Below are positions 34,869-42,813 of a DNA stretch of 64,000 bases, piece by piece. The notes under the pieces were generated by a model. That model was not told the DNA's origin. It saw nothing but the letters and a program-made list of their open reading frames with translations, and did no database searches. The stretch's first letter is position 1. Each line of letters starts with the position of its first letter. Both the position numbers and the translations under genes were made by a program. This DNA comes from a bacterium. GTDB taxonomy: Bacteria > Electryoneota > Electryoneia > Electryoneales > Electryoneaceae. Where the stretch lies: the NCBI GenBank assembly GCA_020444265.1, contig JAHLLH010000004.1, positions 1 through 64,000 on the forward strand. The letters are read 5' to 3'.

Positions 34869-34923
34869 TTCGGTCAGGTCTTCTGACCTGACCGACTATC
34901 CGCCAAATCGGGTGACTTGGCGG
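34869..34923 (+). repeat. two-hairpin repeat between dsrO and dsrP
   Basis: CGGTCAGGTC-TTCT-GACCTGACCG (34871-34894) and CCGCCAA/TTGGCGG (34100+ offset removed: arms at about 34900-34906 and 34917-34923). The first stem has exactly the same arms as 49138-49161. It interrupts the dsrMKJOP transcript 8 bp after the dsrO stop and 40 bp before dsrP. Confidence 0.75.
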
Positions 34924-34963
34924 AACATAGGTGCCAACCCTCATCCATCGTTGGAGAGTGGCC

Positions 34964-36139
34964 ATGATTGAGAATGCATTACGCGGCGATAAACGTTACT
35001 GGACCTGGGTATCAGCCCTCGGCGCAGTGGTGCTGGTCGGGGTCTACTTCTGGTTCCGTCAGTTCCATCTGGGCTTGACCATTACTGGCTTGTCACGAGA
35101 CGTGGTCTGGGGATTCTACATCGCCCAGTTTACCTTCCTCGTTGGTGTGGCAGCATCTGCCGTCATGGTGGTCCTGCCCTACTACCTGCACAATTACAAG
35201 CAATTCGGCAAGCTGACAATCCTTGGGGAATTCCTCGCGATTGCGGCCGTCATCATGTGTATGGCATTCATTTTTGTCGACATGGGGCAGCCCTTCCGTA
35301 TCGGGAATGTCTTTTTACATCCTTCGCCAAACAGCATGATGTTCTGGGATACGGTATCCGTTTTCGGTTACCTCTTTCTGAACATCATCATCAGCCGGGT
35401 GACCTTCCGTGCTGAGAAAAAAGGGGTCAAGCCACCGAATTGGATCCGGCCGATCATCATTCTGTCGATCCCCTGGGCGATTTCAATCCATACCGTGACC
35501 GCCTTCCTCTATTCCGGTCTGGCGGGACGGCCTTTCTGGCTATCCGCAGTGATGGCACCTCGATTCCTTGCGACCGCCTTTTCCGCGGGTCCGGCATTGC
35601 TGGTGCTGATCATGCTGGTGCTGAGAAAAATATCGAGTTTTGATGCGGGCAAAGAGCCGATCCGTAAGCTGGCGATCATCATCATGTACGCGATGGCATT
35701 GAATGTCTTCTTCCTGCTGATGGAGATATTCACCGCCTCCTACAGTGGCATGCCGGAACATATCGACCACTTCAAGTTCCTCTACTTCGGTCTCGACGGG
35801 TATACGACGATGGTGCCGTGGATGTGGGGGTCCGCGATCCTCGCGGTCTTCTCGCTCATCCTCCTGTTTAATCCGAAGACACGGAACAACGAGACGTTCC
35901 TCGCGTGGGCCTGTGTTGCGGTGTTTGCCAGCATTTGGATTGACAAGGGTCTCGGCATGGTGGTGACCGGCTTTACCCCGAACCCCTTCGGGACCGTCAC
36001 CCCCTACAGCCCAACCTTCCCGGAAGTGATGATTTCGCTGGCGATTTACGCCATCGGTGCCCTGATTGTCACCTTCCTTTACAAGGTTGCGCTTTCGGTC
36101 CGTGCACGGATGGGCCAGGGGTACGAGGCTGCGCATTAG
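34964..36139 (+). CDS. dsrP: DsrP, NrfD-like quinone-interacting membrane subunit
   Basis: 391 residues with about ten membrane helices. The start at MIENALRGDK follows GGAGAGTGGCC. It belongs to the NrfD/PsrC family, which exchanges electrons with the quinone pool without haem. It should accept electrons from or give electrons to DsrO/DsrJ. Last gene of dsrMKJOP; hairpins at 36165-36190 and 36258-36288 follow. Confidence 0.95.
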   Translation: MIENALRGDKRYWTWVSALGAVVLVGVYFWFRQFHLGLTITGLSRDVVWGFYIAQFTFLVGVAASAVMVVLPYYLHNYKQFGKLTILGEFLAIAAVIMCMAFIFVDMGQPFRIGNVFLHPSPNSMMFWDTVSVFGYLFLNIIISRVTFRAEKKGVKPPNWIRPIIILSIPWAISIHTVTAFLYSGLAGRPFWLSAVMAPRFLATAFSAGPALLVLIMLVLRKISSFDAGKEPIRKLAIIIMYAMALNVFFLLMEIFTASYSGMPEHIDHFKFLYFGLDGYTTMVPWMWGSAILAVFSLILLFNPKTRNNETFLAWACVAVFASIWIDKGLGMVVTGFTPNPFGTVTPYSPTFPEVMISLAIYAIGALIVTFLYKVALSVRARMGQGYEAAH

Positions 36140-36164
36140 CGAACGACATCTTGTGATACAGGTA

Positions 36165-36190
36165 CCCCGGCTTGGCAGGACAAGCCGGGG
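36165..36190. repeat. 10-bp hairpin downstream of dsrP
   Basis: CCCCGGCTTG-GCAGGA-CAAGCCGGGG, 25 bp past the dsrP stop, with no T run. Could stabilise the dsr mRNA end; a terminator follows. Confidence 0.6.
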
Positions 36191-36257
36191 CACCCGCTCC
36201 GATCTTGTCGTGCGAGTCATCGGCAGCGTGTGGAGATTTCATAGAGATTGCCTGAAA

Positions 36258-36288
36258 AAACCCGTCCCCCAACTGGGCGGGTTTCTTT
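36258..36288 (+). terminator. terminator after dsrMKJOP
   Basis: AAACCCG/CGGGTTT base with inner C/G pairing and a T-rich tail (TTTCTTTAT), about 120 bp past dsrP and 50 bp before the next gene. Confidence 0.75.
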
Positions 36289-36339
36289 ATTCGCTATATT
36301 TCAACTATTCAAAACCTTTTTGCGTTGATGGGGGCAACG

Positions 36340-38007
36340 ATGAGCGATGGTAATCGGGTGGTGGTGATCGGTGGTGATGCGGCTGGGTTAAAGGCCGCTG
36401 CACGGTTGAAACGTATCTGCCCCGAGACGACAATCACGGTGTTTGAACGATCCGAGACCATTTCCTATGCCGCCTGCGGGTTGCCCTATTACCTCTCCGG
36501 GGACATTGACAGCCTGGATGATCTCCTGACCACCGCCTGGGGAGAGAAGAAGACCCCCGACTATTTCCTCTCTTCAAAAGACATCGAGGTGAAAACGGGG
36601 CACCAGGTCATCGGTATCTACCCGGAGAAAAAGCAGGTCGAGGTACGACGGACCGGGGCGGATAGTTCACGAGCTGTTGCCTACGATTCCTTGATCATCG
36701 CGACGGGCGCTTCCCCCATCATGCTGGATTTGCCAGGCTGCTCAGGAGATGGAGTCTGCTGCTTCACACGCCCTAGCGATGCCGTCAATCTTCGTCAGTC
36801 ACTCGAGCGCAATGAGATCGGCCGTGTGCTGGTCGTCGGTGCGGGCTACATCGGGCTGGAGTTGTGCGAAGCCTTCGGCGCCTTGTGGGGCGTGGAGGTG
36901 GTCCTGGTGGAGCGCGAGAATCAGGTCCTCGCCCCCAACCTCGATCCTGAACTGGCGCGGCTGGTGCAGAACCATCTCGAGGATCAGGGAGTCACCATGC
37001 GCCTCGGGGCACGGCTGGAACGAGTCAAGCACAACGAGAACCAGCTTGTCGCGGTGCTGGATGATGGATCGGAAGAGCCAGTAGACCGAGTGATTGTATG
37101 TGTCGGGGTACGTCCCAACGCTCGCCTCGCTTTCGAGGCAGGGCTGACCCTCGGCTATCACGGCGGCATCCTTATAAATGAGCAGGGACAAACCAGCGAT
37201 CCAAGTATCTATGCTGCCGGCGATTGTGCCGAATTGCCGGATGGGCAGGGAACCCGTCTGCTGCCGCTCGGGTCAATCGCCAACCGGATGGGTCGAGTCG
37301 TTGCCAATTCGATTGCAGGTATCGCCGGGCCCGGCCTGGCTCCCCCGAACGGGGCCGGGATTGTCAAGGTATTCGACCTGACGGTCGGCTCTATCGGCAC
37401 AAGCGCCAACCGTGCGGTATTGGGTGGTAATTCGGTCGAGGAGTATTGGGGCACCTTCTCGGCCAATGCCCACTACTACCCGGAAAGCACGGATGTTTTT
37501 ATGAAATTGATCCGTGCTGCCGATGGTCGATTGCTGGGATTGCAAGTCGTCGGACAGGGCGATGTGACACGATGGGTGAATGGATTCGGTCAGATCCTGG
37601 ACCTCACGGAGGGGAATACGGAAGCGCTCACCCGCTACGAGCACGCCTACGCGCCACCCTATGCGACAGCGCTGGATCCCTTCCACCATTTCGCAGGGAT
37701 GATCGAAGCCGGGGCGGACTTACAGTATAGTCCGGAAGCATGGGAGGAGCTTGCCGTCGATCCGTCCATCACCTGGATCAACCTGCTCGACGATTCCGAA
37801 CGATCCTCGGTCACCTTGCCAAGCTTTGCTGGCACGGTGCATGATTGGACTCTTGGCGAGGTGCGAAAATCTTTAGCGACGCTACCGAAGAATAAGGTGA
37901 TCGTATTCTGTGCCAAGGGTCCACGATCCTACGAGGCCGCTCTCTTCCTGCGGCAGCAAGGTATAAATGCTCGCTACATGGCGGGTGGGGTGTTGATGCT
38001 TGGGTGA
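36340..38007 (+). CDS. CoA-disulfide/persulfide reductase-like flavoprotein with rhodanese domain
   Basis: 555 residues from the ATG at 36340 (GGGGG upstream). N-terminal FAD motif VVVIGGDAAGLKAAARL; the redox cysteine is in ISYAACGLPYYLSG (about residue 43 from the start); a second Rossmann motif is VLVVGAGYIGLELCE. The C-terminal 100 residues are a rhodanese domain with the active loop VIVFCAKGPRSYEAA. This two-domain plan is that of NADH-dependent persulfide reductase (Npsr) and CoADR-RHD, which release sulfide from CoA persulfide or polysulfide. It lies directly after dsrP behind a terminator, so it is likely its own unit serving zero-valent sulfur metabolism. Confidence 0.88.
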   Translation: MSDGNRVVVIGGDAAGLKAAARLKRICPETTITVFERSETISYAACGLPYYLSGDIDSLDDLLTTAWGEKKTPDYFLSSKDIEVKTGHQVIGIYPEKKQVEVRRTGADSSRAVAYDSLIIATGASPIMLDLPGCSGDGVCCFTRPSDAVNLRQSLERNEIGRVLVVGAGYIGLELCEAFGALWGVEVVLVERENQVLAPNLDPELARLVQNHLEDQGVTMRLGARLERVKHNENQLVAVLDDGSEEPVDRVIVCVGVRPNARLAFEAGLTLGYHGGILINEQGQTSDPSIYAAGDCAELPDGQGTRLLPLGSIANRMGRVVANSIAGIAGPGLAPPNGAGIVKVFDLTVGSIGTSANRAVLGGNSVEEYWGTFSANAHYYPESTDVFMKLIRAADGRLLGLQVVGQGDVTRWVNGFGQILDLTEGNTEALTRYEHAYAPPYATALDPFHHFAGMIEAGADLQYSPEAWEELAVDPSITWINLLDDSERSSVTLPSFAGTVHDWTLGEVRKSLATLPKNKVIVFCAKGPRSYEAALFLRQQGINARYMAGGVLMLG

Positions 38008-38030
38008 GTTTGGTGACCGTTACCAAACTC
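38006..38030. terminator. bidirectional hairpin between convergent genes
   Basis: 9-bp perfect stem GAGTTTGGT/ACCAAACTC with a 7-nt loop overlaps the stop of the flavoprotein gene and lies 4 bp from the end of the convergent lipoprotein gene. There is no clear T run. Confidence 0.45.
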
Positions 38031-38034
38031 ATGG

Positions 38035-38778
38035 TCACCGAATCGACGTTGAATCGGGCCTGGGCCGGATACGAAACTGGAAGGTATCTGACCACGCTTC
38101 GAAGAAGGTCCAGCCATAGATGGTTGGATCACGGTGGTTGTTGCCACGCCCGCTGTAGAGGTCCCGGGTGAACTGGAAAAGATAGAAAGACAACCTTACC
38201 GTATCCCCGTCCCCAGCGTGAAACAGCCATGAGGAATCTGCCGTCCGGACACTCGCTGTGTCGCTGGTCGCACGCCAGAAGAGATCGAGTGTCCGTTGAC
38301 GTTGCCTGCCATCCATCTCCTCGTCCAACTCATAAAGCGGCAACTCAAAATCCCATCGAACCCGGTAGCTGTCCGCCTCGTTAAAGAGAGTGGGACTCCC
38401 TGCTTCGATGGGAACATCGTTGATGCGCACGTTGCTCGGGTAGGGGACTTCCGGGAGCTCAAGCGACGCATCCAGGGTACCGTTTTCCCACAAGTAGCGA
38501 TACTCGAGCAGGGAGGTGGGAGTGATCAGCGTGTCGGCTTCGTAGTAACGATCATCGGCGAGGAAGAGGGCCAGGGGGTGACCATCGACCCAACTTTCGA
38601 TGGGGCCATCCACCAACTGGCTGCGGAAGCTGAGGGCCCAAAGGGTGTCGCCGACCATCTGACGGGTGGTGATCGAGTAACGAAAATTGGCCGGAGTGTA
38701 CTCCGTCTGCTCGAACTGTGGTTCACAGCCGATCAGCAACACTCCTGTAAGCAACAGAAACAGTCCCGTCTTGGACAT
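38035..38778 (-). CDS. lipoprotein with beta-sandwich-like domain
   Basis: 247 residues. Signal peptide MSKTGLFLLLTGVLLIGC with lipobox LIGC. A central segment VRINDVPIEAGSPTLFNEADSY parallels VNDLPIEVGSEVQLPATDSY in the next minus-strand gene, so the two are paralogues. No known catalytic motif; exported and probably outer-membrane anchored. Function unknown. Confidence 0.72.
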   Translation of the reverse strand: MSKTGLFLLLTGVLLIGCEPQFEQTEYTPANFRYSITTRQMVGDTLWALSFRSQLVDGPIESWVDGHPLALFLADDRYYEADTLITPTSLLEYRYLWENGTLDASLELPEVPYPSNVRINDVPIEAGSPTLFNEADSYRVRWDFELPLYELDEEMDGRQRQRTLDLFWRATSDTASVRTADSSWLFHAGDGDTVRLSFYLFQFTRDLYSGRGNNHRDPTIYGWTFFEAWSDTFQFRIRPRPDSTSIR

Positions 38779-38959
38779 CTAAATACCTCCAGCTTCATTC
38801 AACCTAGACGGGAGGTGAGGATGCAGCAAGCCTGGACCAGCAACTCGTCGGAAAAGTGGGAGATGACTTCAGGTCAGTGGGCCGGACCATTGGTACCCCT
38901 CGTTTTGAGGCAGGGCTTCACACAACAAGGAAAAGCTTCAGCATCTGGTAGAGGTATGC

Positions 38960-39682
38960 CTAGTCAGAAGCCGGAATGCGGATACGAAAACGGGTAGTCG
39001 GAAACTCGATGTTCCCATCAAAATCGACGGAGAGATTCGCACCGCTGTATCCTACTGTGCCATACCCGGACAAATCATGAAACAGCTGCTTGGTGATCCG
39101 GAGTTCGACCTCATCCAGGGCGGTGAGGTTGTCGAAGGTGCGTTCATAGCGGTCAAAAGGTAGACTCAGCTCATCCTTATAATGCTGACCTTTTACCGTC
39201 CATTCGAGAACGAGTTGATTGTCATAGGACGTCGGCCAGGATTGGGGAACTGGAGAATGTCCGTTCGTCGGTATCTCAATTGCAAAGGTGTAGCTGTCTG
39301 TAGCGGGCAGTTGCACCTCGCTTCCCACTTCGATCGGGAGATCATTGACTCGCAACATCGGTTTGCCAACAAAGCCGAGATCGAGCGTATCGACCAAGGA
39401 GCCTTGATCCCAGGTCCATTCGATGGGGTGGAAGCGGCCCGATCCAAGTTCGAGCTCATAGATTTGGGTGTCGTATTCGAAGTTGACCAGGTAGTTGTCC
39501 ACCCTGAAGCTGGCAGCATCGGAGAAGCCGGGATTGACCACGACGAAACTTGCAGGATCGGTGTAGCCATGGTACAGCGACATGTCCAGACTGAAGTGCC
39601 GCGGTCCATCGATTGGGGGACAGCCGAGGAATGAAACAGCGAGCAGGAGAACCGTTAGCAGCAAGGCAGTGTGTCTCTTCAT
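38960..39682 (-). CDS. lipoprotein paralogue of the 38-kb gene
   Basis: 240 residues from MKRHTALLLTVLLL (GAGGGATATT precedes). Lipobox SFLGC, then PPIDGPRHFSLDM. Shares the NDLPIEVGS...DSYTF core with its neighbour. Resembles the 2.6-4.9 kb lipoproteins in size and beta-rich composition, but direct identity is not obvious. Function unknown. Confidence 0.7.
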   Translation of the reverse strand: MKRHTALLLTVLLLAVSFLGCPPIDGPRHFSLDMSLYHGYTDPASFVVVNPGFSDAASFRVDNYLVNFEYDTQIYELELGSGRFHPIEWTWDQGSLVDTLDLGFVGKPMLRVNDLPIEVGSEVQLPATDSYTFAIEIPTNGHSPVPQSWPTSYDNQLVLEWTVKGQHYKDELSLPFDRYERTFDNLTALDEVELRITKQLFHDLSGYGTVGYSGANLSVDFDGNIEFPTTRFRIRIPASD

Positions 39683-39864
39683 AATATCCCTCACGTGATT
39701 ATCGGAAATTACGAATTCGACAAGCCACAACTCCAGTATCATTGCAATATGAAATCATTGGATTGTCCCCGATAGTCTCGCCAAACTCCTACCGTGAAGC
39801 CCATGCCTTTTCGTACTTTCCAGAGAATTATGCACCATCGTGAACAAAGGCTGGATGGCAAAAC

Positions 39865-41211
39865 GTGGTCCTCAGCGTCCTCGGATTCAACCACCGCACC
39901 GCCACCGTGGCGGAGCGTGAATCGTACCAGTTGCAACGTCGTGAACTGGGCGAGGCAACCTTGCTCTATAAACGGATCAGTGGTGTTGGGGAATGCCTTG
40001 TTCTGGCCACCTGCAACCGTGTCGAATTTTATCGTGTCGACGATACAAAGGGACACCCGGGGCAAGAGGTGGTGGAGTTTTACCGTCAGCGGGGCGTGGA
40101 TGAGCCGGAGAAGGTGCTCGATTTCGCCTATCGCCATGTCGGTGCCGGCGCAGCACGACATCTTTTCCGTGTCATCGCGGGGATGGATTCGCTCGTGTTG
40201 GGTGAAGACCAGATCCCGGGACAGGTGAAAACGGCCTACTCAGCGGCCTGCGGAGTAGGCGGGCCGGGCAAGGTGTTGCATAAGCTCTTCCACCATGCCT
40301 TCCGTTTGTCAAAACGAGTCCGTAGCGAAACCACCCTCGGCGAAGGGGTGCGTTCGGTGCCGGGCATTGCTGCTCAGCTCCTTGCCGAACAAGCCACGAC
40401 TGGACAGACCGCGCTGGTAATCGGGGCGGACGAGACCACAGACGTGGTGCTGAGTCACCTTGCCAGTACACCTGTCCGTCCGGTCCTGCTGAACCGTACC
40501 TGGTACAACGCGCAAAAGCTGGCTGCAGCACACAATGTTGACGCTCGCCCGTGGGAGGAGCTGATAGATGCGGTCGCTGAAAGCGACTACATCTTCACCG
40601 CGACCGGTGCGCCGGAAGCAATCTTTCATGCCACGATGATGGGCGATCGCACGGGTCGTCCGCTACGAATCGCCGACCTTGCCGTTCCACGTGATGTGGA
40701 CCCTGAAGTTGGCACCCTTCCCGGTGTGGAATTACTCGATCTTCAGGATCTCAAATATCACCTGGAACGAGTGGCGGATCGTCGCTGCGATGCGCTTCCC
40801 CAAGCCCAGCAGATTGTTGAAGAGCAGGTGGATGCCTTCCTCGAGTGGCTGCATGCGCAGGTCTTTGTCGGTGGCATCGAGGCGGTGAAACACGACATGC
40901 ACGAGGTGGCCAATGAGGAGCTGCAACGATTCAAAGGCTCCTTCCACCAGGGTGAGATGAAGGCGCTGGAAGCCTTTTCACACGCACTGCTGAAACGATT
41001 GATTAAAGTGGCCGCGCACCATTTCGAACCGGATGGCGTGCCGACCGATACCATCATGGCCCGACTCGATCCCGCCGCCCTTGAGGTGGTTGGGAATGGA
41101 AACGGGAACCATGAGCGAGCTGCAAAGAAGCTGAGCTGTCGAGAGAAACGACAGAAGCGGGATGGCCAGGAAAAGAAGAGAACGGGGGGAGACGGGGAGC
41201 GCGAGCGGTGA
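39865..41211 (+). CDS. hemA: glutamyl-tRNA reductase
   Basis: Reduces Glu-tRNA to glutamate-1-semialdehyde, the first committed step of tetrapyrroles and so of siroheme for DsrAB and haem for DsrM/J. 448 residues from GTG. The catalytic cysteine is Cys50 in LATCNRVEFY, with GEDQIPGQVKTAY downstream. The NADPH loop reads VIGADETTDVV, where GAGE is usual, so one glycine is replaced by Asp. A highly basic tail (KKLSCREKRQKR) extends the C-terminus. Its stop overlaps the following gene. hemB, hemC, hemD and hemL are not nearby. Confidence 0.93.
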   Translation: MVLSVLGFNHRTATVAERESYQLQRRELGEATLLYKRISGVGECLVLATCNRVEFYRVDDTKGHPGQEVVEFYRQRGVDEPEKVLDFAYRHVGAGAARHLFRVIAGMDSLVLGEDQIPGQVKTAYSAACGVGGPGKVLHKLFHHAFRLSKRVRSETTLGEGVRSVPGIAAQLLAEQATTGQTALVIGADETTDVVLSHLASTPVRPVLLNRTWYNAQKLAAAHNVDARPWEELIDAVAESDYIFTATGAPEAIFHATMMGDRTGRPLRIADLAVPRDVDPEVGTLPGVELLDLQDLKYHLERVADRRCDALPQAQQIVEEQVDAFLEWLHAQVFVGGIEAVKHDMHEVANEELQRFKGSFHQGEMKALEAFSHALLKRLIKVAAHHFEPDGVPTDTIMARLDPAALEVVGNGNGNHERAAKKLSCREKRQKRDGQEKKRTGGDGERER

Positions 41212-41915
41212 GCAAAGCGATGCCGGATCCGGCGAAAGCCTCCAAAAAGACCCTCCGTGAAAAGGTAGGACGTGTTGTTGAGATGTGTGAGCGCGAACGG
41301 GGACCTCTGCATTTCCCAGGAGAACGGGATCCCCTGCCCGGGTTGGTCCAGACGCTGCTGACACACAACACGACGGATCCGAACGCCTTTGCGGCGTATG
41401 ACCGTATGCTGGAGAAGTACGGCAGCTGGGAGGCGATTCATCAGGCGCCGAAAGAGGAGCTGGCTGCCACCGTCCGCATTGCCGGACTGCAAAACCAGAA
41501 GGCGGACCGTATCCAGGCGTTATTGGGTTTTTTGAAAAAGACCTATGGCGAGTACAATGCTGATGCGTTGAAAGGGATGGAGTTTGACGAGGCGCTGGCG
41601 ACCTTCGGCCATCTGCATGGGGTCAAGCATAAAACCCTCGCAGTGGTCCTCTGTTTCGACCTGGGGAAGGATGTTTTCGCTGTCGATACCCATGTTCATC
41701 GACTCTGCAAACGGTTGGGCTTTGTGCCGGAGAAATTCGATCCGGTGAAAACCTTTACGGCGATGCGTGAGCTGGTGCCCGAAGGAATGAGCCACCAGTT
41801 GCACATTCATTTAATCCGTCACGGACGGGAAATCTGTCACTCGAGAAAACCCGATTGCGAGGCGTGTTCTCTCCAGTCGGAGTGTCGATATTACCAGCTT
41901 TCCGGGGGGAAGTAA
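41208..41915 (+). CDS. endonuclease III-like DNA glycosylase
   Basis: 235 residues. The GTG start overlaps the hemA stop (GTGA). The helix-hairpin-helix is LHGVKHKTLAVVL, with the Lys equivalent to the catalytic lysine of Nth. The catalytic Asp is in AVDTHVHRLCKRLG. The C-terminal iron-sulfur loop is C-x6-C-x2-C-x5-C (CHSRKPDCEACSLQSEC). It should excise oxidised pyrimidines in base-excision repair. Somewhat divergent from E. coli Nth, so nth itself or a paralogue cannot be told apart. Confidence 0.88.
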   Translation: MSKAMPDPAKASKKTLREKVGRVVEMCERERGPLHFPGERDPLPGLVQTLLTHNTTDPNAFAAYDRMLEKYGSWEAIHQAPKEELAATVRIAGLQNQKADRIQALLGFLKKTYGEYNADALKGMEFDEALATFGHLHGVKHKTLAVVLCFDLGKDVFAVDTHVHRLCKRLGFVPEKFDPVKTFTAMRELVPEGMSHQLHIHLIRHGREICHSRKPDCEACSLQSECRYYQLSGGK

Positions 41916-41961
41916 TACACAGTTGGTGTAACCATCAGGACCACGGAAGGCGGAATGCTGT

Positions 41962-42726
41962 ATGGAGTTCGGGAAAGGCAGGAAGAGCGGGGGGACGGTA
42001 AAAGCGGCGCTGTTCGGGCTGGCGATGCTACTAGTCGTTGGGATGACCTCGTCCAAAGCTGAAGTGATCGCGGATGCCAGCCTCGCCACGGATTACATCT
42101 ACCGTGGGCTGGACAATCTGAATGGTGGCCCGGCCTTTCAGCCGACGGTCACCTGGATCACCGGGACGGGAATTGATCTCAATGCCTGGTTCAACTGGGG
42201 GTTGACAAATCGCGGGAGCCAGGCGATTCGCAACTTTGACGAGGTCGACCTGACGGCATCGTATACGAAGCAGCTTGGCAGTTTCCTGGTGCAGGGTGGT
42301 TTGTTCCACTTGAGCTGGTACAACTTTCCGACGTTCCCGGATGACTACAGCCAGTTCAATGAGGTCTTTGTTGGGGCAAGCCATCCTGGGCTGCCTTTTC
42401 AGCCATCGGTTACGGTCAACTACGAGTTGAACGAGGTGGATGGAAATGATTTGTACATCCAGGTCCGGATGGGCCACGAGGTGATGTTTGACAACGATAT
42501 CCCTGTTTTTCTAGGTCTTAGTGCCGGGTATTATCAGGCCGATTGGATGGACCTCGACGGGATCAGCGATATCAATCTCGAGGTGGGAACGACGGTTTCA
42601 CATGGGCTGCATGCCGTGACGCCGAGCATTACGATAACCTATGTCCCGCGGGACGAGGTCAACTCAAACCATCTCCTGATTTGGGGAAGTTTGACATTAA
42701 CACGTGTCTGGCTGACAGGGAGTTGA
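41962..42726 (+). CDS. TorF-like outer-membrane beta-barrel protein
   Basis: 254 residues. A signal peptide ends near SSKA, then ASLATDYIYRGLDNLNGGPA begins a pattern of alternating aromatic and polar strands, as in the TorF/CHP02001 family of putative porin-like proteins. The final strand ends in WGSLTLTRVWLTGS. Supports a diderm envelope. Substrate unknown; 46 bp after the glycosylase gene. Confidence 0.7.
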   Translation: MEFGKGRKSGGTVKAALFGLAMLLVVGMTSSKAEVIADASLATDYIYRGLDNLNGGPAFQPTVTWITGTGIDLNAWFNWGLTNRGSQAIRNFDEVDLTASYTKQLGSFLVQGGLFHLSWYNFPTFPDDYSQFNEVFVGASHPGLPFQPSVTVNYELNEVDGNDLYIQVRMGHEVMFDNDIPVFLGLSAGYYQADWMDLDGISDINLEVGTTVSHGLHAVTPSITITYVPRDEVNSNHLLIWGSLTLTRVWLTGS

Positions 42727-42813
42727 TCGTCCGGAACGCCAGACGGGTGAACCAACATCATAAACAACGAACCAAGGCACGGATAGAAATCCGCGCCACA
42801 TTTGGAGGGGATT

